Shown here piece after piece: positions 1 to 8,101 of a DNA stretch of 21,857 nt (positions within the stretch are counted from its first letter, which is position 1; each line of letters starts with the position of its first letter). The stretch is from Oscillospiraceae bacterium. GTDB lineage: Bacteria > Bacillota_A > Clostridia > Oscillospirales > Oscillospiraceae. The notes under the pieces are model-generated. The model saw only the letters and a list, made by a program, of their open reading frames with translations, searched no databases and was not told the origin of the DNA. A program made the position numbers and the translations under genes. The stretch spans positions 1 to 21,857 of the forward strand of contig JAFOBK010000040.1 of the NCBI GenBank assembly GCA_017381835.1, in the 5' to 3' direction.

Positions 1-1034
1 AGGATGCTTACGTGGTCATCCAGCAGCGCGACGGTGTCGCCCCGCTGTACATTCGGAATTTCAGTAACATCCACCATGAACTGATCCATGCAGACACGGC
101 CGATGATGGGGGCATCCATATCATGGATGCGGACTTTACCCCGGTTCGACAGCTTTCGGTTGTAGCCGTCAGCAAAGCCAATGGGAATGGTGGCGATTTT
201 GGTGGGCCGGGTGGTGGTGTAGGTGCCGCCGTAACCTACCTGCGTACCTGCAGGCACTTCTTTTACCAAAGCTACCTGGGTGTACCAGTGCATCACCTGC
301 TGAAAATCCTCTTTTTCCCACAGATCGTCATCCACAGGATTCAGACCGTAGAGAATATCACCGGCCCGAACAGCGTCCAGCTGCACCTGAGGATGCAGCA
401 CAATGGCGGGGGAGTTGGATACGTGCTTGAAGGGAATGGGAATGCCCATTTCTTCCAGCTTGGTAATCAGCGCCATATACCGGTGAAACTGCCCCATGGC
501 GATCTCGCCGTCGGGCTCGTCTGCTCTTGCAAAGTGGGTAAAGGCACCGGCAATGCGCAGGTTCTTCATCCGGCTGATGGCCTGGATGGGTTCCAGGGCG
601 CGATCGTCGGCAGGGAAGCCGATGCGGCTCATGCCGGTGTCGATCTTCAGATGGATGGGCTGGATGTAACCCTGGGCAGCAGCCAGGTCATTTAACTTCC
701 GGGCAGTTTCCTCGCAGAAGATGGTGGGCGTCAGCCGGTGGCGCACTACCTGCTCCAGACAATCGTCGCAGGTGTCACCCAGGATCAGAATGGGGTCGGT
801 GCAGCCGGCTTCCCGGAGCATAACGCCTTCTTCCCAAATGGCCACAGCGAAATCCTTGATTCCGGCCTCCTGGAGGGTGGGATAGATTTTCTGAATGCCA
901 TGACCGTAACCGTCGCCCTTCAGAACTGCCATCATCCGGCAGCCGGTATGGAGACGGGATTTGACATTTTCAACATTATGCCGCAGAGCATGAAGCCGGA
1001 CAACGGCTTCTGTCCGCTGGGTCATCTTTCGCAA
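1..1034 (-). CDS. alr: Alanine racemase, partial (3' end outside window)
   Basis: PLP enzyme that interconverts L- and D-alanine in the cytoplasm for peptidoglycan. Translating the minus strand gives the family motifs in order: AVLKGDGYGHG with the PLP lysine at about residue 39, KIDTGMSRIGF at about 130-140, RAGDILYG at about 223-230, VGYG with the catalytic tyrosine at about 268, and RVCMDQFMVDV near 310. About 344 codons are present of the usual 370-390; the rest lies beyond the left edge. I prefer a TTG start at 1034 over the ATG at 1025. An AGGAAGGGGG ribosome site ends 8 nt before the TTG, but 17 nt before the ATG. A well-formed vegetative promoter (TTGAAA-16-TATAAT) lies just upstream, so alr has its own promoter and is separated from the CofE-like gene by a terminator. 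Confidence 0.96.
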   Translation of the reverse strand, partial: MRKMTQRTEAVVRLHALRHNVENVKSRLHTGCRMMAVLKGDGYGHGIQKIYPTLQEAGIKDFAVAIWEEGVMLREAGCTDPILILGDTCDDCLEQVVRHRLTPTIFCEETARKLNDLAAAQGYIQPIHLKIDTGMSRIGFPADDRALEPIQAISRMKNLRIAGAFTHFARADEPDGEIAMGQFHRYMALITKLEEMGIPIPFKHVSNSPAIVLHPQVQLDAVRAGDILYGLNPVDDDLWEKEDFQQVMHWYTQVALVKEVPAGTQVGYGGTYTTTRPTKIATIPIGFADGYNRKLSNRGKVRIHDMDAPIIGRVCMDQFMVDVTEIPNVQRGDTVALLDDHVSI

Positions 1035-1070
1035 AGAGAAAACCCCCTTCCTGGAATTTTAACGCCATAT

Positions 1071-1098
1071 ATTATAGCATATTTTGAGAAAATTTCAA
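1071..1098 (-). promoter_or_regulatory. Vegetative promoter of alr
   Basis: On the minus strand: -35 TTGAAA (1098-1093), 16-nt spacer, -10 TATAAT (1076-1071), with a TG one base before the -10 (extended -10). It lies 36 nt upstream of the TTG start of alr. Confidence 0.75.
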
Positions 1099-1129
1099 TA
1101 TTTATTTCAAGGACTCCCCAAAACACCGG

Positions 1130-1169
1130 AAAAACGCAAAAAACTCCGCCCTTGAAAGAAGGGCGGAGT
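1130..1169 (-). terminator. Rho-independent terminator after the CofE-like gene
   Basis: Perfect 11-bp stem, 1143-1153 with 1159-1169, and a 5-nt loop. On the minus strand it is followed by TTTTTTGCGTTTTT. It lies 8 nt past the stop codon of the CofE-like gene and before the alr promoter. Confidence 0.9.
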
Positions 1170-1176
1170 AAAAATA

Positions 1177-1881
1177 TTAGTCGACTACCTTGCGGATGAT
1201 GCCCATGGGGGTCTGCTGACGGTCCTGACCCAGGGGGTTGTCCTTCAGGATACGGGCGTACAGCTTCTTATCCAGTTCCTTGGAGGAAGCGCCCAGGATC
1301 TGGCCTTCCAGGTCATTGATATCGGCAATCAGAACATCATAGCCGATCTTTTCCTTGATCTGGCAAGCAACCTTATCGGGCTCCAGGGGTCCCAGAACAA
1401 CGCACTGGTTGTAGGGAGGAATGGTGTTGTGGCAGGGGCCATCGATGGAGCGTGCCTTATAGCCGGCTACATCGTAGAACCAGCCCTTCTTCTTGAAGAT
1501 CTTCTTGCCGATGACGGAAACGGCAGCTGCGAACAGAATCCGCAGGACGCCTACTTCACGCAGTGCGTACTCCATAGTCTCGGGCATGCCCAGGCCGATG
1601 CCGTGGGGGGTCTTGGTGACCTTGTCGCTGAGCCAGTAAGCCAGCTTGCGGGGGTGGATGTCCTTCAGGGGGATTGCACGGCCCTGGGTGCAGGCAACGA
1701 TCTTCTCGGTAATAAACAGCACATCGCCGGGCTGGGACAGAACGGGAGTGCCGTACTGCTGGGCAACCTCTACGATGTCATCCTTGTCGGTGATCAGATG
1801 GGTCTTGATGGGCAGACGCTCATAACGGGCGCCGTCAACTTCAATGATACACTTCTTGCCTTCGTTGGGTGTCAGTTCCAT
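1177..1881 (-). CDS. CofE-like F420-0:gamma-glutamyl ligase family protein
   Basis: A 234-residue protein of the F420_ligase (CofE) family. Characterised members add glutamate to coenzyme F420-0 using GTP. The stretch PGDVLFITEKIVACTQGR (about residues 51-68) matches the family's N-terminal nucleotide/metal region, followed by SDKVTKTPHGIGLGMPETM and DGPCHNTIPPYNQCVVLGP. The ATG is preceded by AAGGAG at good spacing. No F420 biosynthesis or F420-dependent gene is in the window, and Clostridia generally lack F420. The real substrate is therefore unknown: family membership is firm, the F420 reaction is not. Monocistronic, with its own terminator at 1143-1169. Confidence 0.8.
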   Translation of the reverse strand: MELTPNEGKKCIIEVDGARYERLPIKTHLITDKDDIVEVAQQYGTPVLSQPGDVLFITEKIVACTQGRAIPLKDIHPRKLAYWLSDKVTKTPHGIGLGMPETMEYALREVGVLRILFAAAVSVIGKKIFKKKGWFYDVAGYKARSIDGPCHNTIPPYNQCVVLGPLEPDKVACQIKEKIGYDVLIADINDLEGQILGASSKELDKKLYARILKDNPLGQDRQQTPMGIIRKVVD

Positions 1882-1935
1882 AAAAAATTCTCCTTGATTT
1901 CAGAATCAGGCTGCAGAACAGACGATTCCTTGCTT

Positions 1936-1962
1936 ATTATAATCATTAGGACTATACCACAA
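1936..1962 (-). promoter_or_regulatory. Possible promoter of the CofE-like gene
   Basis: On the minus strand, TATAAT (1941-1936) is preceded by TTGTGG (1962-1957) with a short 15-nt spacer. The -10 is perfect; the -35 and spacing are weak. Confidence 0.4.
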
Positions 1963-2049
1963 AGATAGGGGAAAATCAAGCATTTGCGCATTTTCACTGG
2001 GATTTTGTGGGAAAAAGCAGGGGTTACTTGGGGGAGAAAAATAGCCTGC

Positions 2050-2078
2050 TTGCAATCTTTGTCGAAATTTAGTAAAAT
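2050..2078 (+). promoter_or_regulatory. Vegetative promoter of the PlsC-like gene
   Basis: TTGCAA (2050-2055), 17-nt spacer, TAAAAT (2073-2078), 33 nt upstream of the ATG at 2112. Confidence 0.65.
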
Positions 2079-2111
2079 AAGATAAATTTTTGTTGAAGAA
2101 GAGGTGTGCGT

Positions 2112-3320
2112 ATGCGATACAGAAGACCGAAACGCTGGGTTTATGGGATTGCCAAGGCCATTAGCTGGCTGGCATCGACGCTGATGTTCCGCCTGAAAGT
2201 CATTCGTAATGATATCAAAGATAAGGAAGGCCCATTCCTGGTGATTGCAAACCACCAGTGCGCCCTGGACTATGTGAATCTGATCGGCGCTACCAAGCGG
2301 CCCATGTCCTTTGTGCTGAGCAAATCCTTTTATAACTCCCTGCCCATTACCTTTATTTTGAAGGGGCTGGGGGTGATTCCGAAGCAGCAGTTTCAAACCT
2401 CTGTGGCAGACATGAAGAACATGAAGGCGGTAGTGGATGCCGGGGAACCTCTGGTCATCTATCCGGCCGGACTTATGTGCGAGGACGGTCTGTCCACTCC
2501 GATTCCCAAGGCTACCTATAAGTTCCTGAAGTGGATGAATGTGGATGTGTATATGGCCAGAACAGAGGGTTCCTATTTTGTTATGCCCAAGTGGAGCAAA
2601 AAGTTGCGTCCCGGCAGAACAACGATGGAAATATCCCTGCTGTTTTCCAAAGAGGAGCTGGCAAAGCTGAGCCTGGAGGAAATCCGGGAGCGCACCAATG
2701 AAGTGCTGCTTTACGATGCCTATCGGGACCAGGAAGAAAACCGTGTCCGCTATGCAGGCTGCGCGGATATCCGGGGTCTGGAAAATGTGCTGTATGTCTG
2801 CCCCGACTGCGGAAAAGAGTTCACCACGGTAGTGGAAGGAAAGTCTGGTATTACCTGCACTGCCTGCGGCTTCCGGCAGGAGATGGATGAACTGGGCTTC
2901 TTCCATAATGCAGTGGCTGAAAAAGAAGTGCGCTATGTGTCCGATTGGAGCCGGATGATCTACCGGGGTATGAAAAAACAGCTGGAAGCAGACGGTTCCA
3001 TGGAGCTGAAAGCAGAAACCCTGTTCCGGATGGTGGATAGCGAAAAGCATAAGCTGGTGGATGTGGGCAGCGGCACCATCACGCTGAAGCGGGGCAGTAT
3101 CATTCTGGATGGCAGCATTCGGGGCCAGGAGACCCGGCTGGAAGTGCCGATTGTGGGCATTCCTGCCTTGCCCTTCTCACCAGGCAAACACCTGGAAGTG
3201 CAGCATGGTGAGGAGATCTACCGCTGTGTCTTCAGGGACGGAAGGCCCGTTATGAAATTCATCAATATGATTAAGAGCCTCTACGAAATTGAGCAGGAAG
3301 CTCTGGCCGGATCAAAATAA
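2112..3320 (+). CDS. PlsC-like lysophospholipid acyltransferase with C-terminal zinc ribbon
   Basis: A 402-residue protein. Residues about 1-210 are a 1-acyl-glycerol-3-phosphate acyltransferase (LPLAT) domain. It has the catalytic NHx4D motif at N47-H48-D53 (NHQCALD) and YPAGLMCEDG near 117-126 in place of the usual EGxR block. Family enzymes transfer acyl chains to lysophosphatidate at the membrane. Residues about 228-255 form a zinc ribbon, with cysteines C230, C233, C249 and C252. The last 120 residues have no family I recognise; they are probably a beta-rich domain. ATG 2112 is preferred over an in-frame GTG at 2106, because GAAGAAGAGG ends 7 nt before the ATG. The exact acyl acceptor cannot be told from sequence. 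Confidence 0.85.
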   Translation: MRYRRPKRWVYGIAKAISWLASTLMFRLKVIRNDIKDKEGPFLVIANHQCALDYVNLIGATKRPMSFVLSKSFYNSLPITFILKGLGVIPKQQFQTSVADMKNMKAVVDAGEPLVIYPAGLMCEDGLSTPIPKATYKFLKWMNVDVYMARTEGSYFVMPKWSKKLRPGRTTMEISLLFSKEELAKLSLEEIRERTNEVLLYDAYRDQEENRVRYAGCADIRGLENVLYVCPDCGKEFTTVVEGKSGITCTACGFRQEMDELGFFHNAVAEKEVRYVSDWSRMIYRGMKKQLEADGSMELKAETLFRMVDSEKHKLVDVGSGTITLKRGSIILDGSIRGQETRLEVPIVGIPALPFSPGKHLEVQHGEEIYRCVFRDGRPVMKFINMIKSLYEIEQEALAGSK

Positions 3321-3329
3321 AAGCGAAGA

Positions 3330-3364
3330 AAAGCGCCCTCTGCACCAATGGCAGGGGGCGCTTT
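3330..3364 (+). terminator. Hairpin terminator after the PlsC-like gene
   Basis: 14-bp stem, 3330-3343 with 3351-3364, containing one G-T pair and a 7-nt loop, 10 nt after the stop. Only a short T run (3362-3364) follows, so it is a likely but not textbook terminator. Confidence 0.6.
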
Positions 3365-3473
3365 CCGAAAGGGAAAATGAAATTGCCAAAAAATCATTCC
3401 CGCCCTGCGACACAATGCCTTGCTCCCGGTATTCCGGGAACTCTGTGCCCAGGACAATCTAAGATCGATTAGT

Positions 3474-3554
3474 AGTTTATCACTTTATCGAAATAAAGTC
3501 AAGCCTTTTTGTAAAGTGAAAATTCTTGTAAGTTGCAGCTTGGTGTGATAAACT
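3474..3554 (+). promoter_or_regulatory. Promoter with inverted repeat upstream of the EamA gene
   Basis: A promoter TTGTAA (3526-3531), 17-nt spacer, TAAACT (3549-3554) precedes the EamA gene. The -10 sits inside the right arm of a perfect 10-bp inverted repeat: AGTTTATCAC at 3474-3483 and GTGATAAACT at 3545-3554. Between the arms is a further 7-bp hairpin, ACTTTAT-CGAA-ATAAAGT (3482-3499), which shares two bases with the left arm. This could be a pair of repressor half-sites or an RNA structure if transcription starts further upstream. Confidence 0.45.
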
Positions 3555-3577
3555 GAAAGGCAAAAAGGAGGGAAGCT

Positions 3578-4456
3578 ATGAAATTTTTGGAAAAGCATCC
3601 CATGATTATGATCGTGGTGGGCGTATTGGGCATTTCCATGTCCTCAATTTTCGTGAAATATTCTCAGGCGCCCTCCGCGGTGACGGCAGCCTGGCGGCTG
3701 CTTTGGACGGTATTGCTGCTGACCCCGGTGGTACTGGGAAAGAAGCCGGTGCGGCAGGAACTGGTGCAGACACCTAAAAAACTGATGTTGCTGAGTATCT
3801 TTAGCGGTCTGTTTTTGGCCATCCATTTTGTGCTGTGGTTTGAATCGCTGCAGCATACTTCTGTTGCCAGTTCTACCACCATTGTCTGCACAGAGGTGGT
3901 GTGGGTCTGCCTGGGTTTCTGCCTGTTTTTGAAGGGTAGGCTCTCCTGGAAGGCCATCGCAGCTATTGGCGTGACACTCTTCGGCAGCGTTTTGATTGCC
4001 TTCTCCGACTCCGGCAGCGGAGGTCAGCTCTACGGTGATATTCTGGCGCTGCTGGCGGCCATTGCCGTGGCGGTGTATACTCTGATCGGCCGGGTGGTAC
4101 GGGAAAAACTCTCCACAACGGTGTATACCTATATGGTCTATACTGCCTGCGCAGCGGTACTGGTGATCACATGTGCTACCCAGGGAAGCAGCTTGTTTGC
4201 CTATGGCTGGAGCGCGGTGATCGTGGGCCTGCTTCTGGCGGTGTTTTCCACTATTTTGGGCCACAGTATTTTCAGCTGGTGCCTTAAGTATTTCTCACCG
4301 GCCTTTGTGTCGGCATCCAAGCTCTGCGAGCCGGTGGTGGCGGCGATCATGGCAGGATTCCTCTTTGGGGAACTTCCCGGCTGGCTGCAGGCCATTGGCG
4401 GCGGGCTGATCCTGGGCGGTGTTCTTTGGTACTCCCGCATTGAGGCAAAGCAATAA
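3578..4456 (+). CDS. EamA-family (DMT superfamily) transporter
   Basis: A 292-residue inner-membrane protein with about ten hydrophobic segments arranged as two EamA repeats (about residues 8-142 and 152-288). The first repeat has the usual SSIFVKYSQAPSAVTAAWRLLWT pattern (shown here only as family resemblance) and the second contains FSTILGHSIFSWCLKYFSPAFVS. Family members export amino acids, nucleobases or other small metabolites; the substrate here is unknown. The ATG is preceded by AAGGAGG at 7 nt. It is a single gene between a promoter with an unusual inverted repeat and a bidirectional terminator. Confidence 0.9.
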   Translation: MKFLEKHPMIMIVVGVLGISMSSIFVKYSQAPSAVTAAWRLLWTVLLLTPVVLGKKPVRQELVQTPKKLMLLSIFSGLFLAIHFVLWFESLQHTSVASSTTIVCTEVVWVCLGFCLFLKGRLSWKAIAAIGVTLFGSVLIAFSDSGSGGQLYGDILALLAAIAVAVYTLIGRVVREKLSTTVYTYMVYTACAAVLVITCATQGSSLFAYGWSAVIVGLLLAVFSTILGHSIFSWCLKYFSPAFVSASKLCEPVVAAIMAGFLFGELPGWLQAIGGGLILGGVLWYSRIEAKQ

Positions 4457-4461
4457 AAAGA

Positions 4462-4486
4462 CCCCGAAGCACCTGGTGCTTCGGGG
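4462..4486. terminator. Bidirectional terminator between convergent transporter genes
   Basis: Perfect 12-bp arms, 4462-4473 and 4475-4486, on both sides of a single central base. On the minus strand it is followed by TCTTTTTATT, ending the MFS gene; on the plus strand by ATTTCC, ending the EamA gene. It lies 5 nt past one stop and 6 nt past the other. Confidence 0.85.
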
Positions 4487-4492
4487 ATTTCC

Positions 4493-5686
4493 TTATTTCC
4501 GGGTTTTGATGCTGGCGGCATAGGCACTGTTGAGAAGACCCAAAATCGCGGAGGCGATAAAGAGGGTTTCGATGCCCAATGTCTGCCAGATCCAGCCGCC
4601 GAAGAGGGCGATGAAAATGGTGATCACATGGTTGATGGACACACCGGTGGAGATGGTGGCCTTCACCTCATCCTGGGAGTCGGACAGCTCCTGGACGTAG
4701 TTGTTGGAGGCCATGGAAGCCAGGGAGATCACCGCGTCCAGCACATAGTTCACACAGCAGACAATAAAGGCGATGTCCTTGGGGAACAGATGATGGGAGA
4801 AGCCGTAGAAGAAGCAGACTACCACCAGAATCAAGGTGTCGGATACCATGACGGTTTTGTAACCGATCTTGTCGATGATCCTGCCCACCAGAGGAGCGGC
4901 AAAGAAGCAGGCCACCGCGGAGATAGCGAAAAGCAGACTGATGGTGGCGGCGCTGGCACCGTAAAACAGAATCAGCACATAGGGGCCGAAGGTGAGGAAG
5001 ACCTGCTTTCTTGCGCCGTAGAACATCTCCAGCATATAGTACTTGGTATACTTCTTGTGGAAATAGAACCGGCGCTTGTTTTTGTCGGTCTGGCTTTTGC
5101 CGGTGATCTTCATGGAGCACAGGGCGCTGACACCGGCAAGAATCGCCGCCAGGGCGAAGAACAGTTTATAGGGCGGGTTCTTTGTAATGAGGGAGAAGGC
5201 CAGTACGATCACCAGGTAGCCGGCCAATGTGCCCACCTGGTTGACGGAGCTTTGGACACCCTGGGCAGCGCCGCCCTTGCCGGGTTTGGCATATTCCAAA
5301 GAGAGGGTGCTCTTCATACCCAGCTGGATGTGCTCGCCCAAAGAGTAAATGCAGATGGCCAGGGTGGTGAGGACTTTGGTGGCGGGCAGCACCGCATGCA
5401 TGCCCATACCGGCCAGCATGATCACCGCGCCCACCTTGAAGAGGGTCTCTGCCGAGAGCATATAGAACACCGCCAGGATGAACACCAGCGCAATGCCGGG
5501 CAGTTCCCGGAAAAACTCGGTGATGCCCCGATCCATTTCGCCCATGGCAACCACTTCCGCCAGGTAATTATCCAGCATGCCCTTGTAAAGACCATAGGAC
5601 AGGCCGGTGACCAGCACCGCTAACAGCAGATATTTAAAGTTGCTTTCTTTCCGAAAGGTATCTTTGATGGAGTTTTTGTATCCCAT
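4493..5686 (-). CDS. MFS transporter
   Basis: A 397-residue major facilitator superfamily protein with about twelve hydrophobic segments, including FKYLLLAVLVTGLSYGLYKG at the N-terminus, a long cytoplasmic loop rich in basic residues (GKSQTDKNKRRFYFHKKY, about 195-212), and AAPLVGRIIDKIGYK near 270, which resembles the MFS loop motif. The start at 5686 (MGYKNSIKD) is chosen over a more distal ATG, because AGGAG lies 8 nt before it and the promoter overlaps the upstream extension. The substrate is unknown. The neighbouring gene 5784-6986 is also MFS and points the same way, but a terminator and a separate promoter sit between them, so they need not be co-expressed. Confidence 0.88.
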   Translation of the reverse strand: MGYKNSIKDTFRKESNFKYLLLAVLVTGLSYGLYKGMLDNYLAEVVAMGEMDRGITEFFRELPGIALVFILAVFYMLSAETLFKVGAVIMLAGMGMHAVLPATKVLTTLAICIYSLGEHIQLGMKSTLSLEYAKPGKGGAAQGVQSSVNQVGTLAGYLVIVLAFSLITKNPPYKLFFALAAILAGVSALCSMKITGKSQTDKNKRRFYFHKKYTKYYMLEMFYGARKQVFLTFGPYVLILFYGASAATISLLFAISAVACFFAAPLVGRIIDKIGYKTVMVSDTLILVVVCFFYGFSHHLFPKDIAFIVCCVNYVLDAVISLASMASNNYVQELSDSQDEVKATISTGVSINHVITIFIALFGGWIWQTLGIETLFIASAILGLLNSAYAASIKTRK

Positions 5687-5714
5687 AAATGCCTCTCCTT
5701 TTCCGTTTTCTCCC

Positions 5715-5743
5715 ACTATACAGAAGAACCCGCAGAAAAGCAA
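5715..5743 (-). promoter_or_regulatory. Vegetative promoter of the 397-aa MFS gene
   Basis: On the minus strand: TTGCTT (5743-5738), 17-nt spacer, TATAGT (5720-5715), 28 nt upstream of the ATG at 5686. Confidence 0.65.
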
Positions 5744-5754
5744 GTTAAAAGAAA

Positions 5755-5777
5755 ACCGGAGGGAAAATCCCTCCGGT
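5755..5777 (-). terminator. Terminator after the 400-aa MFS gene
   Basis: Perfect 10-bp stem, 5755-5764 with 5768-5777, and a 3-nt loop. On the minus strand it is followed by TTTCTTTT. It lies 6 nt past the stop codon. Confidence 0.88.
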
Positions 5778-5783
5778 AAAAGC

Positions 5784-6986
5784 TTATTTCATATATTTCT
5801 TATAGAGAACCATATACCAGATCATGCCGATGATATAGGCCAGAGCGCAGGCGCTCAGCAGCCACAGAGCGGAGATCTTACCCAGCAGCGCGCCCACAGC
5901 GAAGACGCTCACCGTAGAGGAAAGATTCAGCAGGATATTGCGGCCGGCATTATAGATGCCTGCGATATCTGCCGGGACCACCCGGATCAGCATAACGGGG
6001 ATAGCATAGTCTACCAGCACACGGCCCACATAGGCAATCAGGAAAACGGTCAGGAAGACATTGGGCATATCATGGGGCAGGGAGATCATTACAAACACTA
6101 AAACACTGCCGATGATGGCCACCACAGGTAGGGGCATGTACTTGGAAAGGAAATGGAACAGGAAACTGGCCAGCACATAGCCCAGGGCGCAGATGATGGG
6201 CAGCATGGATGCCTGGCCTTCTGTCAGCCCCATGTACAGGGCGATCAATGCGATGGAGTTGGTGATGCCGATGGTGATGCCCCGCAGGGTATTGGGAACC
6301 AGGAACTTTTTAAACAGAGGCATCCGGAACACTTCCAGCAGCTTCTTGACGCTCATGGTGTTGTGAGAAGGCGCATCGTAGACATCGTTCACCGGCTTCA
6401 TCCGGTAGGTGCAGAACCATGCAGCCAGCATCAATGCGCAGGAAATGAAAATACAGACCAGGTAAGGGTTGCCGCCGGCGTTGCGGTTGATGATGGCGGA
6501 GAAAGCAAAGCTGGAAGCCACACCCACAATGCCGGTGACGGCACCGCTGGCTGCGGTATAGGTGCCGTAGGATTCAAAGGGGATGGTCATGTAGGGAATC
6601 TTATAGCCCAAAATGCCGCTCCAGGAGGACAGAAAGGTAATGCCGCAGGCCACCAGGGACAGCACCAAAAACAGCACCATGGGGGGCATGGTAAAGTAGC
6701 CGATGGGGATCATGGCAAGGTATACTGCCATCTGCAGGAAGTACAGCCACTGATACTGCTTCAAAGGCTTCGGAAGCTTTTCGGAAAGATAGGAGCAGAG
6801 CATCATGCCCACCACAGTGATGATGGACACCAAAGTGCTGAAAAGACCGACATAATAGGCGCTGACGTCACGGTTTGTCAGAAACAGCTGGATCAGACTG
6901 CCGTTGACCATGGGCATGGCGGCGGTCAAAGCGCCGTCCTTTGTGGCCATGTAGATAATATTTTTTGTACCTGCGTTCTTAGCCAT
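5784..6986 (-). CDS. MFS transporter
   Basis: A 400-residue polytopic membrane protein with about twelve hydrophobic segments and an MFS layout. The N-terminal half contains MLCSYLSEKLPKPLKQYQW at the position of the loop 2-3 motif. The central cytoplasmic loop is MKPVNDVYDAPSHNTMSVKK. The start is ATG 6986 (MAKNAGTKN), preceded by AAGAGGTG; the longer open frame upstream crosses the promoter and lacks a ribosome site. It may belong to the GPH-like or sugar-type branch, but I cannot assign a substrate. It has its own promoter at 7048-7076. Confidence 0.87.
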   Translation of the reverse strand: MAKNAGTKNIIYMATKDGALTAAMPMVNGSLIQLFLTNRDVSAYYVGLFSTLVSIITVVGMMLCSYLSEKLPKPLKQYQWLYFLQMAVYLAMIPIGYFTMPPMVLFLVLSLVACGITFLSSWSGILGYKIPYMTIPFESYGTYTAASGAVTGIVGVASSFAFSAIINRNAGGNPYLVCIFISCALMLAAWFCTYRMKPVNDVYDAPSHNTMSVKKLLEVFRMPLFKKFLVPNTLRGITIGITNSIALIALYMGLTEGQASMLPIICALGYVLASFLFHFLSKYMPLPVVAIIGSVLVFVMISLPHDMPNVFLTVFLIAYVGRVLVDYAIPVMLIRVVPADIAGIYNAGRNILLNLSSTVSVFAVGALLGKISALWLLSACALAYIIGMIWYMVLYKKYMK

Positions 6987-7047
6987 AATGCACCTCTTTA
7001 TAATAAAAAGAAAAACATATTGGAAGTTTTTAGGTTGCTTCGCCACT

Positions 7048-7076
7048 ATTCTACTCACCTGAGTCCCTGCAGTCAA
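7048..7076 (-). promoter_or_regulatory. Vegetative promoter of the 400-aa MFS gene
   Basis: On the minus strand: TTGACT (7076-7071), 17-nt spacer, TAGAAT (7053-7048), 61 nt upstream of the ATG at 6986. Confidence 0.75.
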
Positions 7077-7189
7077 TGCAAAAAAGAAAAAACAACCATA
7101 TTTGGGGGAAGAAAATGAGGGCGGCAAAGCCCCCGTAATTTACGCACCTCAAAGACTCTCAACAATACAATGGATATAGGAGGTGTAAT

Positions 7190-7993
7190 ATGAATCACTT
7201 TGTCATAATGGCGCTGATCGCCACATTGGGGACCTGGCTTGTAACTGCCCTGGGGGCGGCTACGGTGGTCTTTTTTACATCCCCAAATCCCCAGTGTCTG
7301 AACATCATGCTGGGATTTGCCTCCGGTGTTATGATCGCGGCCAGTTTCTGGTCACTGCTGCAGCCAGCCATTGCCCGTGCAGAGGCATTTTCTGTCCTGC
7401 CGGCATATTTTGTGGCCACATTGGGCTTTTTGTCGGGTGCCGTGTTTATGTGGGCATCGGATAAAATCGTTTCTTTTGCCCGGAGAAAAGCGGAGATCGC
7501 CGGTGGGAGAACCAATGAGCGGCTCCACCGCATTATTATGCTGATTCTCTCTATCACACTTCACAATATACCGGAAGGGTTGGCGGTGGGGGTTGCTTTT
7601 GGTGCATTGCAGCGCAGCGGCTACGGGACGGAAAGCTTAATGGGAGCAATCTCGGTAGCGGTAGGGATCGGTCTGCAGAACTTTCCCGAGGGTGCGGCGG
7701 TTTCGATCCCCTTAAGAAGAGAGGGCTATTCCAGGAAAAAGAGTTTTCTGCTGGGCCAGGCCTCCGGCATGGTGGAACCCTTTGCCGGGGTTTTGGGCGC
7801 GTGGCTGGTTGTGTATGTGGAAACGATGTTGCCCTATGCCTTATCCTTTGCCGCTGGGGCAATGATCCTGGTGGCGGTGCATGAGTTGATCCCGGAATGC
7901 CAGAGGAACCAAGGCGCGCAGCCCTATCTTGCCACCATGGGCATTGTCCTTGGCTTTGCGGTTATGATGCTGCTGGATGTGATGTTGGGATAA
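7190..7993 (+). CDS. ZIP-family divalent metal transporter
   Basis: A 267-residue membrane protein of the ZIP (ZupT-like) family, which brings zinc or related divalent metals into the cytoplasm. The two diagnostic metal-binding helices are clear: HNIPEG at 125-130 (TM4) and QNFPEG at 163-168 (TM5), followed by GMVEP near 190. About eight hydrophobic segments are visible. The start is ATG with TAGGAGGTG 7-8 nt upstream. It is divergent from the MFS gene and followed by the gene-free junction region. Metal specificity (Zn, Fe, Mn) cannot be read from sequence. Confidence 0.93.
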   Translation: MNHFVIMALIATLGTWLVTALGAATVVFFTSPNPQCLNIMLGFASGVMIAASFWSLLQPAIARAEAFSVLPAYFVATLGFLSGAVFMWASDKIVSFARRKAEIAGGRTNERLHRIIMLILSITLHNIPEGLAVGVAFGALQRSGYGTESLMGAISVAVGIGLQNFPEGAAVSIPLRREGYSRKKSFLLGQASGMVEPFAGVLGAWLVVYVETMLPYALSFAAGAMILVAVHELIPECQRNQGAQPYLATMGIVLGFAVMMLLDVMLG

Positions 7994-8016
7994 GAGAGCG
8001 GATGGCAGCCCCTGAT

Positions 8017-8094
8017 TGCATTTTGCTCCGCAGAAAGCGGGCAACAGGACTCGCCTGCATTTTCTGCTCCACAGAAAGCGGGCAACAGGACTCG
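8017..8094 (+). repeat. Two tandem units ending in a tRNA-3'-like 17-mer
   Basis: Unit 1 (8017-8053) and unit 2 (8056-8094) both run TGCATTTT - (CT)GCTCC(G/A)CAGAAA - GCGGGCAACAGGACTCG. The last 17 bases are identical to 8258-8274, which is the acceptor/T-arm end of the tRNA-Leu fragment. A third, partial unit start (TGCATTTTCT) occurs at 8099. Confidence 0.85.
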
Positions 8095-8101
8095 ATTTGC
8101 A

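Noticed and set aside
12..1199. Two plus-strand open frames (12-695, 738-1199)
   Set aside because: Shadows of alanine racemase on the minus strand, which shows all family motifs without a break.
1872..3050. 392-codon minus-strand open frame
   Set aside because: Antisense to the PlsC-like gene, whose NHx4D motif and zinc ribbon are clear; low-complexity His/Gln-rich translation and no ribosome site.
4628..7118. Plus-strand open frames of 331, 164 and 321 codons
   Set aside because: Antisense to the two MFS genes; Gly/His/Gln-rich translations typical of reversed membrane-protein codons.
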